From: Thiodiazotropha sp040506275
GTDB taxonomy: Bacteria; Pseudomonadota; Gammaproteobacteria; Chromatiales; Chromatiaceae
Assembly (NCBI GenBank): GCA_040506275.1
Contig: JBEVXD010000002.1
Span: forward strand, 496,001-560,000
Direction: 5' to 3'
Length of the DNA: 64,000 nt
In this document: positions 26,024 to 35,461 of the stretch, piece after piece
How the letters are laid out: each line of letters begins with the position of its first letter
Numbering within the stretch: the first letter of the stretch is position 1
Notes under the pieces: generated by a model
Told to the model about the DNA's origin: nothing
What the model saw: only the letters and a program-made list of their open reading frames with translations
The model's database searches: none
Position numbers and translations under genes: made by a program

Positions 26024-28321
26024 ATGAAAACAAGTTTAAAGCGTATATCCGCACTGGCGCTCGGATTGGGGATCGGCTTAGGTGTCGGCTCCAACTCGTG
26101 GGCTCAGTCTTCACTTGAGGAGGTCATGAAGGATCGTGGGCTAACGCAGCAAGATCTATTGGCTGCTGCAAAAACCTATACACCGACAGGTGGTCGCGAC
26201 GAATATCTTGCCTTCAGTTCAGGTGGTCAGAGTGGCCAGGTTATTGTGTACGGCATCCCGTCCATGAGAATCCTGAAATATATTGCCGTATTCACACCAG
26301 AACCCTGGCAGGGTTACGGATTTGATGATGAATCTAAAGCCGTTTTGGCACAGGGTCGCATCAATGGTAAGGATATCACCTATGGTGATACTCACCATCC
26401 TGCTTTTTCTGAAACAAAAGGTGAATACAACGGTCGCTATCTGTTCATTAACGACAAAGCTAACCCGCGTATGGCTGTTATTGATCTGCACGATTTCGAG
26501 ACCAAACAGATTGTTGTGAATCCTTTCATGAAGTCGGAACATGGTGGTGCCTTCGTTACACCAAATACCGAATATGTCATGGAAGCCTCCCAGTATGCGG
26601 CACCTTTCAGTGACGACTTTGTACCACTAGAAGAGTTTAATGAAAAATACCGCGGTGCAGTGACCTATTGGAAATTCGATGATAAGAAGGGTCGTCTTGA
26701 TCCTGACAAGTCATTCACTTTCGAACTGCCACCTTACAGCCAGGATCTTTCAGATGCGGGTAAAGGGCCTTCGATGGGTTGGGGTTTCACCAACTCTTTC
26801 TGTTCCGAACGTTATGTTGGTGGCATTGAACGTGGACGTCCTCCCTTTGAGGCAGGCTGCTCTCAAAAAGACACGGACTTCCTGCATATAACCAATTGGA
26901 AGAAAGCTGCAGAGTTGGTAGCTGCTGGCAAGGTAAAGAAATCTAAAGGCGCATACATGATTCCCATGGAGCAGGCCGTCAAAGAGGGTCTACTCTATTT
27001 GATTCCTGAACCTAAGAGCCCACATGGTGTTGACGTAAGCCCAGACGGCTCTCATATCATTGTTTCAGGTAAGCTTGACAGCCATGCCTGGGTATATAGT
27101 TGGGAAAAGATTCAAAAAGCAATCAAGAACAAGAAATTCGAAAGTAAAGACCCTTATGGAATCCCAATCATTGCCATGAAAGATGCGTTGCATACTCAGG
27201 TACAGGTAGGTCTGGGTCCTTTGCATACGCAATATGATGCCAAAGAGTGTGTGGTCTATACTTCAATCTATGTCGACTCCATGGTCACTAAATGGGACTA
27301 CTGTGAGGGCAAAGTTCTGGATCAACTGCATATCCACTACAACATTGGACATCTTGTTGCAATGGAAGGTGACTCTGTTTCACCTGACGGTAAGTATCTA
27401 GTCTCCCTGAACAAGTTGGCCATCGATCGATTTAATCCTGTCGGACCTCTACATCCACAAAACCATCAGCTGATCGATATCAGCGGTGACAAGATGCAAC
27501 TGCTCTACGATATGCCATTACCATTAGGTGAGCCCCACTATGTGGTAGCGATCAAGGCAGACAAATTGAAACCTGCTGTACGCTATAAATCTGGTTGGGA
27601 TAGTCGTTCAGACAAGAAGTCACCCTATAAGACACGAGCTGGGCGTGAAAAGGTCGTCAAAGATGAGAATGGCGTAGTGCATGTCTACGGTACAGTTATT
27701 CGGTCACATATCACACCTGAGATCATTGAAGTGGAAGAGGGTGATACTGTCTCCATCCATTTAACAAACCTGGAACGTGCGGAAGATGAAACTCATGGTT
27801 TCGCTCTCTATAACGAAAACGTTAATCTCTCCATTGAGCCAGGAAAGACCGTATCGGCAACATTCAAAGCTAGTAAGGCTGGAGTCTATCCATACTACTG
27901 CACCGAGTTCTGCTCAGCACTTCATCTGGAGATGCAGGGTTATCTGCTGGTTAAGCCTAAGGGATATGTGGCAAAGACAACACAGATCAAGGAAGGCACT
28001 AAGTACACCGAAGCTGACTATAAGAAACAGGTCAAGACCAATCTGGACACCCAGGCTGTCATCGATTCTGTGGTCGGCTTCATCACCAGCCATAACTATA
28101 AGGACTTTCCTGAAGTTGTAGCTCTTGTAGAAGATGCGACGGATCAGCTTGGTTTCGCAGAAGAGGCGAAAAATAAATCTGAAACATTTGCTTCCAAAAG
28201 CGACTTCCAGAACGCTACGCTCTGGGCAGGCCAGTGGTGGCAGTATCAGGTTAAAACAGCTGATTTGGGACTACGTGCCAAAACCTTCCTCGAAGAGCAT
28301 GGTGCGAAAAAAGTAAAGTAA
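26024..28321 (+). CDS. nosZ: Clade II (Sec-exported) nitrous oxide reductase NosZ
   Basis: 765 residues; reduces N2O to N2 in the periplasm. The signal peptide has no twin-Arg (MKTSLKRISALALGLG...WAQ), marking clade II. The diagnostic DTHHPAFSETKG is also clade II. CuZ His are visible at 124, 125, 173 and 334 and in GPLHTQY, NIGHLVAM and GEPHYV, seven in all. The CuA site is CTEFCSALHLEM (Cys626, Cys630, His634, Met637). After CuA there is a helical extension of about 110 residues, without the heme c seen in epsilonproteobacterial NosZ. A perfect hairpin follows the stop. Confidence 0.98.
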   Translation: MKTSLKRISALALGLGIGLGVGSNSWAQSSLEEVMKDRGLTQQDLLAAAKTYTPTGGRDEYLAFSSGGQSGQVIVYGIPSMRILKYIAVFTPEPWQGYGFDDESKAVLAQGRINGKDITYGDTHHPAFSETKGEYNGRYLFINDKANPRMAVIDLHDFETKQIVVNPFMKSEHGGAFVTPNTEYVMEASQYAAPFSDDFVPLEEFNEKYRGAVTYWKFDDKKGRLDPDKSFTFELPPYSQDLSDAGKGPSMGWGFTNSFCSERYVGGIERGRPPFEAGCSQKDTDFLHITNWKKAAELVAAGKVKKSKGAYMIPMEQAVKEGLLYLIPEPKSPHGVDVSPDGSHIIVSGKLDSHAWVYSWEKIQKAIKNKKFESKDPYGIPIIAMKDALHTQVQVGLGPLHTQYDAKECVVYTSIYVDSMVTKWDYCEGKVLDQLHIHYNIGHLVAMEGDSVSPDGKYLVSLNKLAIDRFNPVGPLHPQNHQLIDISGDKMQLLYDMPLPLGEPHYVVAIKADKLKPAVRYKSGWDSRSDKKSPYKTRAGREKVVKDENGVVHVYGTVIRSHITPEIIEVEEGDTVSIHLTNLERAEDETHGFALYNENVNLSIEPGKTVSATFKASKAGVYPYYCTEFCSALHLEMQGYLLVKPKGYVAKTTQIKEGTKYTEADYKKQVKTNLDTQAVIDSVVGFITSHNYKDFPEVVALVEDATDQLGFAEEAKNKSETFASKSDFQNATLWAGQWWQYQVKTADLGLRAKTFLEEHGAKKVK

Positions 28322-28346
28322 TACTGTAGTCTTTCCATAAGTAGAA

Positions 28347-28370
28347 GAAAGGGGCCATTCGGCCCCTTTC
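28347..28370 (+). terminator. Hairpin terminator after nosZ
   Basis: GAAAGGGGCC-ATTC-GGCCCCTTTC is a perfect 10-bp stem with a tetraloop, 25 bp after the nosZ stop. The 3' T run is short, so termination may be partial. Confidence 0.75.
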
Positions 28371-28514
28371 GACTTTATGAAAAATATTCACGTAAAACTT
28401 TCAAGGTATTTCGGTATCAAATTTAACATAGCTCAAGTCGTCAAAAAGCAGATTGAAATAGAGTTATGAAAATGATGAATCATCATTGCCTTTTTTTTAC
28501 GAGAGGAAATAGAA

Positions 28515-28838
28515 ATGTTGAAAATAGTTAAAATAGCACTGTCATCAGTTGCACTGTTTTTTGTTGTTGGAGCAGGTGTTCAAGCTCAAGCTGCTGACGG
28601 CGCAGAACTCTACAAAACAAAAACCTGCTGGTCCTGCCATGGTAAAGATGCCAAAACCCCAATTATGCCTATGTATCCGAAACTTGCAGGTCAAAGTGCA
28701 GACTATGCCTTCAATCAGATGAAGGACATTAAATCAGGTACACGCAGTAACGGTCAGTCCGCTGCAATGAAGGGTGTTATGGGGCTCGTATCAGAAGAAG
28801 AGATGCGTAAAATTGCTGATTGGTTGAGCTCACTCTGA
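28515..28838 (+). CDS. Monoheme cytochrome c (class I)
   Basis: 107 residues with a signal peptide (VALFFVVGAGVQAQA) and one heme motif CWSCH near residue 38. The axial Met is likely in a late Met-rich segment (SAAMKGVMG), and the final helix is MRKIADWLSS. The size suits a soluble electron carrier. A GAGAGGAAAT ribosome site precedes the ATG. It sits right after nosZ, as cytochromes do in clade II nos clusters, and probably feeds NosZ. Confidence 0.85.
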   Translation: MLKIVKIALSSVALFFVVGAGVQAQAADGAELYKTKTCWSCHGKDAKTPIMPMYPKLAGQSADYAFNQMKDIKSGTRSNGQSAAMKGVMGLVSEEEMRKIADWLSSL

Positions 28839-28891
28839 GGTTGATTTGAGTTATCTCTTGCTAGCTACAGAGATTCGTTAAATAGTTGAAG

Positions 28892-28905
28892 TTGATGTAT
28901 ATCAA
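28892..28905. promoter_or_regulatory. FNR/DNR-type box upstream of the nos diheme cytochrome
   Basis: TTGATGTATATCAA matches TTGAT-N4-ATCAA exactly and ends 147 bp before the cytochrome ATG at 29053. It suggests that nosB onward has its own promoter besides the nosZ one. Confidence 0.65.
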
Positions 28906-29052
28906 AGTGTACTAATATAACCTATGAAACACTGCAGCATCACTATTGTTGAGTCTTATGGTATTCAGATAATTATCTATATTCAGAACACCTGACCAGG
29001 TGGCAATTCCGAATAACACCAGTATCGAATCATGGGTCTGGAGAATCGAATC

Positions 29053-29802
29053 ATGAAAGTAAAAACAATGTTGAAAACCTTTTCACTCATTATGAGTGGC
29101 ATCCTGTGTGGCAGTTCACTGGCCGACTGGAATGAAGCTGGGGGTGAAAAGGATGAAGCAATGTTGCTCACCCCTGATCGTGAACGTGGCATTGCTGTCT
29201 ATGAAGTCTGTTCAGCCTGCCATCTTTTGGAAGGTTGGGGACTAAAAGACGGTACATTTCCCCAAGTAGCAGGCCAGCATCGTAACGTGTTGATCAAACA
29301 ACTGTCAGATATACGTGCACAGAACCGTGATAATCCAACCATGTACCCCTTTGCTCTGGATGATCAGATCATGGCCGCATCTGGTTTTCATGAAGGAGAG
29401 ATCAAACCAGCTCAGCTTGTAGCGGATGTAACCGACTATATTGCAAAGCTGCCCATGAATCCGGAAAACGGTAAAGGTCCCTGGAATAAGCTGTTTCCTG
29501 AATTTGAGCAAGGTAAAAAACTTTATGATGATAACTGCATACAGTGTCATGGTGAGATTGGAGAAGGGGATGGCGAAAAGTTTTATCCTAAAATCCATGG
29601 TCAACACTACACCTACATGCTGAGGCAGTTTGAGTGGATTCGTGACGGAAAGCGTAGAAATGCCAACCCTGATATGGTTGAGCAGATCAAAAACTTTTCT
29701 GACAAGGATATGCAGATGGTCATCAATTATGTATCCAGGCTACCCGTACCCAAGGAACATCTTGCACCCTCCAAGGATTGGCAAAACCCGGATTATGATT
29801 GA
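29053..29802 (+). CDS. Diheme cytochrome c of the nos cluster (NosC-like)
   Basis: 249 residues from the ATG at 29053, with TGGAGAAT upstream; an ATG at 29032 is in frame. A signal peptide (FSLIMSGILCGSSLA) is followed by two cytochrome c domains with CSACH and CIQCH, each trailed by a G-x-H/Q loop (VAGQHRNVLIKQ and IHGQHYTYMLRQ), as in cytochrome c4-type dihemes. Clade II nos clusters usually contain one or two such proteins. Confidence 0.85.
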   Translation: MKVKTMLKTFSLIMSGILCGSSLADWNEAGGEKDEAMLLTPDRERGIAVYEVCSACHLLEGWGLKDGTFPQVAGQHRNVLIKQLSDIRAQNRDNPTMYPFALDDQIMAASGFHEGEIKPAQLVADVTDYIAKLPMNPENGKGPWNKLFPEFEQGKKLYDDNCIQCHGEIGEGDGEKFYPKIHGQHYTYMLRQFEWIRDGKRRNANPDMVEQIKNFSDKDMQMVINYVSRLPVPKEHLAPSKDWQNPDYD

Positions 29803-29835
29803 TAACATGTAACAGACAGACGGCCATTGTAGAAT

Positions 29836-29867
29836 CGACAAACTGCCCTCATGAAGGCAGTTTGTCG
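29836..29867 (+). terminator. Strong hairpin between the diheme cytochrome and nosB-like gene
   Basis: CGACAAACTGCC and GGCAGTTTGTCG form a perfect 12-bp stem around an 8-nt loop, 33 bp after the cytochrome stop. The T-tract after it is weak (GACAGATTTTATT), so it could be a terminator or an mRNA-stabilising hairpin. Confidence 0.55.
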
Positions 29868-30032
29868 TGACAGATTTTATTAATGATGGGATAGGGTTAG
29901 ATTAAATTTGGTGCTCTACATGGTAGGCGTCTGATAGCTATAGCATGAGCTTCATACCAAAGTTATTTCTTCAGGATCACTATCTCAATCACTCCAGTCA
30001 ATGGAAACAGAATTTCCTTCAAGAGATACGTT

Positions 30033-31214
30033 ATGCAGTCTAAGCAAAGCCTTCAAATAGCAGTACTTACCCTGATCGGATTGGCACTGCTTGCTGTTGT
30101 TTTCTACACGCCTATCTGGTGGGTCTCTCTGACTGCACCTAACTACCCTGAAGAGTCCTTTCCTGACGGAGTTCGTATCCACTTCCATATGAATGGTGTC
30201 TTTAACGGTTGTGAGAAGCAGGAAAAAGCCGAGATTGTTGAAGATGAAGCACTTGATTGTGTACACGAGATGGATACGATCAACCACTATGTGGGTATGT
30301 ATCCCATCGCTGCAGGCGGGCCTGTTGAGCGTGGTTTTGGTCAGTTTCTGATGGCATTTCTCGGAGTTATGTTAATTGCCTTTATCTTTTCCGAACCTAA
30401 ACAACGAATGATCCTGTTGACTGTTGGATTTACCGGTATAGCTGCTTGGATGACAATGACAGTCTATGGAAACAACGGTTTCAATCTTCAGAATACAGGC
30501 TATGTCAGTGCTTTAGTAACATCATTGGATCAAGAGGCCAGTGGAGACTCCAGCGAACCGGAAATTGTGATTGGGGGTGTAACAGGTGTTCTGAAAAACT
30601 CCCTGGAAGCATCCGGTGTGGAGGTCATCCTTCCATCTGAAGTAGAAGCAGAAAGGAAGGCTGGGATGGAGCAATCAGATGCTGTAGATAAAACACATCT
30701 GATTGAACAACTAAAACTGACCTATGATATCGATCAGGTGAAATCTGATGATTTATTACCCTGGGATGGCAGTTCGTTTCAGATTATGTCCTGGCACTAT
30801 GCAAAGAGTCTAGGACGCTACTTCAACAATCAGGAAGAGATTATTCCGATGGTGAAGAACCTGGAAAATGCCATCCATGTTGTTTTCATCGGTATCCTGG
30901 GTGCCATGGCTTTAGTGGTATTTGGTTCCCGTAAGAATAGCGGGCTACTCTATTGGGTGCTGATTCTTGCACCCATTGCCCTACCGGTATTCTTTTTAAT
31001 CGACTACTCAGCTTGGCTATGGTGGTACGGACATACCTTGAATGATATGGGTGCTTTTTCTGTTAAACCTTTTATGCCCACAGTATTTGGAGATGGAAAA
31101 GTGGCTCAATTTACGACTCACTCATATCCCTACACTGGGTTTGGATTAATGGTGCTATCCTCATTTGTCCTGGCAATCGCAGGAATACTTCGATTTAAAC
31201 AATTGAAAACTTGA
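30033..31214 (+). CDS. nosB: NosB-like membrane protein of the clade II nos cluster
   Basis: 393 residues. An N-terminal helix (LTLIGLALLAVVFYTPIWWVSL) precedes a periplasmic part rich in His and Cys (RIHFHMNGVFNGC, DCVHEMDTINHYVGMYP), then further helices and a C-terminal helix pair. Clade II nos clusters carry nosB, a polytopic protein of unknown role, at this place between nosZ and nosD. I assign it mainly by that order; the sequence does not reveal an enzymatic fold. It is 7 bp before nosD. Confidence 0.6.
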   Translation: MQSKQSLQIAVLTLIGLALLAVVFYTPIWWVSLTAPNYPEESFPDGVRIHFHMNGVFNGCEKQEKAEIVEDEALDCVHEMDTINHYVGMYPIAAGGPVERGFGQFLMAFLGVMLIAFIFSEPKQRMILLTVGFTGIAAWMTMTVYGNNGFNLQNTGYVSALVTSLDQEASGDSSEPEIVIGGVTGVLKNSLEASGVEVILPSEVEAERKAGMEQSDAVDKTHLIEQLKLTYDIDQVKSDDLLPWDGSSFQIMSWHYAKSLGRYFNNQEEIIPMVKNLENAIHVVFIGILGAMALVVFGSRKNSGLLYWVLILAPIALPVFFLIDYSAWLWWYGHTLNDMGAFSVKPFMPTVFGDGKVAQFTTHSYPYTGFGLMVLSSFVLAIAGILRFKQLKT

Positions 31215-31221
31215 TCTTTTA

Positions 31222-32667
31222 ATGATGATTTTTGAATGGAGAAGATTATTGAATCTACAGTTTGCACAACGTGTGAGCAGGCAAGTAGAATCAATTGCTC
31301 AAGTTTCAATTTTTCAAATTCAAAGCCGTTATTGGATGGCTGCTTTTTTGTTGTCACTGACATCATTTCACCTCAGCGCCGAGCCGGTAGACTATCCCTT
31401 ATTTCAAAAACTGGTTGATGAGATTGAATCAGGCGGCACCCTTGTTCCTAAACCAGGCACCTATGCAGGACCGGTAACCATCACTGAATCTATAACGATT
31501 GATGGTCAGGATGCTGTGACTATCGATGCAGGTGGGAAAGGCTCAGTTATCATATTGGATACGGATGGGGCGACACTAAAGAATCTTCACTTGACCAACT
31601 CTGGTGAGTCCCACAATACAATTGATTCCGGAGTGCAGGTAAGGGGTGATTTTAATGTTATCAAAGACAATGTTATAGATAACACGCTTTTTGGTGTTGA
31701 CCTTCAGCAGTCGAAAAACAATATCGTTCGCGGTAACCATATCTCCTCAAAGCCTTTGGAACTAGGCGTTAGGGGAGATGCAATTCGTCTCTGGTACAGC
31801 TTTGATAATAAAATCACAGATAACATTATAAGAAATTCCAGAGATACCGTTGTGTGGTATTCGCGTGACAATCTGATAGCACGCAATGATGCACGTGGCG
31901 GTCGCTATTCTCTTCATTTTATGTATGCACAATACAACGAAGTGATCGATAATCACTATGAAGATAACTCTGTGGGTATTTTTGTGATGTACAGTGACGG
32001 TGTTCATCTGAAAAACAATTATATCGCTCATGCCACAGGCGCCACTGGAATGGGCATCGGATTCAAAGAGACATCGGATGTGGTAGTAACTGGAAATCAG
32101 GTGCTCTATTGTGCTACCGGACTCTATCTCGATGTATCCCCATTCCAACCCGACACCATCAATAGAATCGAAAATAATTTAATTGCATATAGCGGTGTTG
32201 GCGTACAATTCCTTAATGATTGGACAGGTAATAATCTAATTGGCAACACATTTAAGGGAAATATCACCCAAATAGCTGTATCAGGTGGTGGCAAAACAGC
32301 CAACCGCAACTTGTGGCAATCAAATCATTGGGACGACTATGAGGGATTTGATCTCAACCAAGATAATGTAGGTGATACACCCTACGAGCTCTACAGTTAT
32401 GCTGACCGAATATGGATGGATGTCCCATCTGCACGTTTTTTCAAAGGATCCCCTGTATTAGAAGTGATGGACTTTCTGGAACGGCTAGCGCCTTTTTCAC
32501 AGCCCAATATGCTTGTAAGGGATAACCAACCTCAGATGAATGCAGCTTACGTCCAACAGCAGTCAGCAGTTGATGACATAGAGATGAAAGAATCTGAAAC
32601 AGGTGATACTACCTCTGAACAGACCTTTGATGCATATAAGGCACTTCGCGATTCTCTTGGACAATGA
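31222..32667 (+). CDS. nosD: NosD, periplasmic accessory protein for NosZ copper-site assembly
   Basis: Up to 481 residues. The body is a run of PbH1 parallel beta-helix repeats rich in Asn (FNVIKDNVIDNTLFGVDL, DNKITDNIIRNS, YNEVIDNHYEDNS), as in NosD, which works with the NosFY ABC transporter to build CuZ. The ATG at 31222 puts 38 residues before the hydrophobic export signal; the ATG at 31336 (MAAFLLSLTSFHLSAE) gives a normal signal peptide, so the true start is open. A charged Gln/Ser-rich tail of about 50 residues ends the protein. Confidence 0.92.
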   Translation: MMIFEWRRLLNLQFAQRVSRQVESIAQVSIFQIQSRYWMAAFLLSLTSFHLSAEPVDYPLFQKLVDEIESGGTLVPKPGTYAGPVTITESITIDGQDAVTIDAGGKGSVIILDTDGATLKNLHLTNSGESHNTIDSGVQVRGDFNVIKDNVIDNTLFGVDLQQSKNNIVRGNHISSKPLELGVRGDAIRLWYSFDNKITDNIIRNSRDTVVWYSRDNLIARNDARGGRYSLHFMYAQYNEVIDNHYEDNSVGIFVMYSDGVHLKNNYIAHATGATGMGIGFKETSDVVVTGNQVLYCATGLYLDVSPFQPDTINRIENNLIAYSGVGVQFLNDWTGNNLIGNTFKGNITQIAVSGGGKTANRNLWQSNHWDDYEGFDLNQDNVGDTPYELYSYADRIWMDVPSARFFKGSPVLEVMDFLERLAPFSQPNMLVRDNQPQMNAAYVQQQSAVDDIEMKESETGDTTSEQTFDAYKALRDSLGQ

Positions 32668-32682
32668 GAGGATACCTTTGAG

Positions 32683-33570
32683 ATGAGTGACAAAAAAACA
32701 GAGACCAAGCGAAAGAAACGTCCACTGACACCTAAGCGTAAAGAACAAAGCCGACGTGAGTTTTTGCGTGCAACGGTATTAACCGCTGGTGTAGTTGGCG
32801 TCTCATTGTTGGGCTTTGTGCCTGTCATTCAAGGAAATGCTATACGTCTGCGCCCCCCGGGAGCATTGAAAACGCCGGATGATGAACAAGAATTTTTTGC
32901 CGCCTGTATAAAGTGTGGTCAGTGTGTACAAGTATGCCCGGTCGAAGCAATAAAGCTGGCAGATTTACCGGATGGTTTTGGTATCGGATTACCTTTTATA
33001 GACGCCAGGGATCAGGCCTGTGATTTCTCCTGTGATGGATTACAGTGTGTTTTGGCATGTCCTACAGGTGCATTAACCCATGACTTGGACTATCCAGCAG
33101 ATACTCGCATGGGTTTTGCAAGACTATCTCGCCCAAAGGCCTGTCTTGCAATGCAGGGTAAAGGATTCATTGGCCAGGCAAGGGGACCTGACTATAAAGG
33201 TCTGCTTCGTTACGAAGAGGTTGACCGCTGGAATCCAATACCTGTAGCCGACTATCCCTACGACCTTGAGATTTGTGATCTCTGCGTCCGCCAATGTCCT
33301 ATCGAAATCCGCATCACTGAATGTCAAACAGCATCAAACGATAAACAGCAACAGGTCGCCCGTGTTGCTCAGCAGCTTGGCAATGAATGTCCTCCTAAAC
33401 ATGCTATTACACTTGAGCCAGTAGATCATGGTGACGGTATAACAAGAATGCGACCTACAGTGCAGGAAGGCTGTGTTGGTTGTGGGGTATGTGAAATGAT
33501 CTGTCCGGTGGAGAGCGCTGCGATAGTAGTCGATCTTGATAAAAACACCGATACACTGAAGTGGGGCTGA
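32683..33570 (+). CDS. nosG: NosG/NapG-type Tat-exported ferredoxin
   Basis: 295 residues with a Tat signal (RREFLRA, Arg24-Arg25) and four 4Fe-4S binding groups: CIKCGQCVQVCP (from Cys75), CDFSCDGLQCVLACP, CDLCVRQCP and CVGCGVCEMICP. NapG relatives pair with NapH to carry electrons from menaquinol to the periplasm. In clade II nos clusters NosG and NosH are thought to supply NosZ or its assembly. It is followed directly by nosH. Confidence 0.88.
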   Translation: MSDKKTETKRKKRPLTPKRKEQSRREFLRATVLTAGVVGVSLLGFVPVIQGNAIRLRPPGALKTPDDEQEFFAACIKCGQCVQVCPVEAIKLADLPDGFGIGLPFIDARDQACDFSCDGLQCVLACPTGALTHDLDYPADTRMGFARLSRPKACLAMQGKGFIGQARGPDYKGLLRYEEVDRWNPIPVADYPYDLEICDLCVRQCPIEIRITECQTASNDKQQQVARVAQQLGNECPPKHAITLEPVDHGDGITRMRPTVQEGCVGCGVCEMICPVESAAIVVDLDKNTDTLKWG

Positions 33571-33571
33571 G

Positions 33572-34546
33572 ATGAAATATATCAAAGACTCACTGATACA
33601 GCTTTTTGGCTCTAAGCTTGTCAGGCCGAACAAGGATCAACAAAGCTCTGAGGTACAGGCAATCTATCAGAGCAAACGGGGCAAACTATCGAAAGCGGAA
33701 TTGCAGCGTCTTCACGATACTCATAAGGTGCCTTTTTTCAGTAAATGGAAAAAGCGGCGCTGGGCTACTCTTATACTGGTAAATCTGTTGTTTGTCGCAT
33801 CGTTCTATTTTGATGTTCAACTGGTTGAGGGGTCACTCACGGGCGCGAGAGTTATCGGTTTTCACTTTGCTGATCTCAACGCCGCATTACAAGTCGCTCT
33901 GGCCTATAAACACATTGTACTGAACCTGGTCATTGGTATGGTCACGGTTTTCTTTATGTGGATGCTGTTGGGTGGACGCACATTCTGCTCTTGGGTCTGT
34001 CCCTACCATCTACTGTCTGAATGGGCCGAATATCTTCATCTATGGTTGGTCAAAGAGAAGATCATTAAAAATCATACCTTTAGTCGAAAGGTACGATCTG
34101 TTTTCTATATAATCTTTGCTCTACTTGCACTAATTACAGGTTACACTGTATTTGAAACCATCTCACCGACGGGTATTCTCAGCAGGGCACTGATATATGG
34201 ACCTGGATTAGCACTGCTCTGGGTAGTTCTACTCCTTCTGTTCGAAGTGTTCTATTCACGCCGTGCATGGTGTCGGTACGTCTGTCCAATCGGTGTGACC
34301 TATGGCTTGGTAGGTCTGTTTTCTCCAGTCAGGGTCAAATACAACGCTGAAGCCTGTCATCATGAAGGTGATTGCCGAAAGGCTTGTATGGTGCCGCATG
34401 TATTGGATCTAACCATTCGGGGTGGTGCAAACGAGGTCAATCAGGATGTTACATCCGATTGTACCCGTTGTGGCATGTGTATTGATATCTGTCCTACCGA
34501 CTCATTGACCTTCGAAGTCAAAGGGTTGAGTAAGATGCTTAAATAG
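33572..34546 (+). CDS. nosH: NosH/NapH-type polyferredoxin membrane protein
   Basis: 324 residues with about four to five membrane helices. Two membrane CxxxCP motifs are typical of NapH/NosR-C-terminal proteins (CSWVCPYH and CRYVCPIG). Ferredoxin motifs CHHEGDCRKAC and CTRCGMCIDICP lie on the cytoplasmic side. It starts 1 bp after the nosG stop. Likely quinol-linked electron entry for the nos system. There is no NosR in the window, in keeping with a clade II cluster. Confidence 0.88.
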   Translation: MKYIKDSLIQLFGSKLVRPNKDQQSSEVQAIYQSKRGKLSKAELQRLHDTHKVPFFSKWKKRRWATLILVNLLFVASFYFDVQLVEGSLTGARVIGFHFADLNAALQVALAYKHIVLNLVIGMVTVFFMWMLLGGRTFCSWVCPYHLLSEWAEYLHLWLVKEKIIKNHTFSRKVRSVFYIIFALLALITGYTVFETISPTGILSRALIYGPGLALLWVVLLLLFEVFYSRRAWCRYVCPIGVTYGLVGLFSPVRVKYNAEACHHEGDCRKACMVPHVLDLTIRGGANEVNQDVTSDCTRCGMCIDICPTDSLTFEVKGLSKMLK

Positions 34547-34561
34547 TCTTGGATAGATTTT

Positions 34562-35461
34562 ATGATCCAATTTGAGAATATTGTTAAGCGCTTTCGCAGA
34601 AATCAGGTACTAAAAGGTATCGATCTCACTATTGAACGTGGTCATCGTGTAGCACTGGTTGGTTCAAATGGTGCTGGCAAAACTACACTGATACGTTGTC
34701 TACTTGGTGAATACATCTGTGATGGCAGGGTTTTGGTGGATGGATTGGATCCACGCCAAAACCGTCGTGAAGTATTGGCAAAAGTAGGTTTCGTACCCCA
34801 GCTTCCACCACCATTAAGAATGCCTGTAGGACAACTGATACGTTTCTCTGCCACCCTTTGTGATAGTGATCCTGAACAAATGATTGAGGTTGCCGGAGAA
34901 TTGGGATTTGATGCGAAACATTTTCACAATCACGCGTTTGTTAAGCTCTCTGGCGGTCAGAAACAGAAATTGTTGATCGCCATTGCGTTAGGTAGAGAGA
35001 GCGAACTACTGGTGATGGATGAACCTGCTGCAAACCTTGATCCAGAAGCAAGACATATCTTTTTTAAACTACTTGCAGAGAAAAAAGAGCATTCTGCTAT
35101 GTTGATATCAAGCCATCGTCTAGATGAGGTGGCAACGCTTGTCAATCGTGTGATCGAGATGGATCAGGGAGAGATAGTGCTGGATGACCGGGTGGCTGAC
35201 CTTGTAGAGCTCTCCTCAAAACTCTATTGCCATATACAACTGCTTCAACCTGAAGCGGCCTTCGCCAAGGCCATAACAGAGTGGGGCTTCAGTAATTTGT
35301 CATCTGGACTTGAGTGGGAGGGTAATATAGCTGGACCGGATCGTCTACGTTTTCTCAGCTTGATCTCCCGCTATGCAGCACTTCTATCCAGTCTGGAAAT
35401 CTGTGAAGCAGATGGTCAGATAACTACCTTTAACAAGGAAAACTCTATCAATGTGGTCTAG
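34562..35461 (+). CDS. nosF: NosF, ABC transporter ATPase
   Basis: 299 residues: Walker A GSNGAGKTT (about 34-42), Q-loop FVPQLPPPLRMP, signature LSGGQKQK (about 128-135), Walker B LLVMDEPAANLDP and the H-loop SSHRLDEV. NosF powers NosY and NosD in CuZ assembly, probably by moving a sulfur species. It ends 11 bp inside nosL. Confidence 0.92.
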   Translation: MIQFENIVKRFRRNQVLKGIDLTIERGHRVALVGSNGAGKTTLIRCLLGEYICDGRVLVDGLDPRQNRREVLAKVGFVPQLPPPLRMPVGQLIRFSATLCDSDPEQMIEVAGELGFDAKHFHNHAFVKLSGGQKQKLLIAIALGRESELLVMDEPAANLDPEARHIFFKLLAEKKEHSAMLISSHRLDEVATLVNRVIEMDQGEIVLDDRVADLVELSSKLYCHIQLLQPEAAFAKAITEWGFSNLSSGLEWEGNIAGPDRLRFLSLISRYAALLSSLEICEADGQITTFNKENSINVV

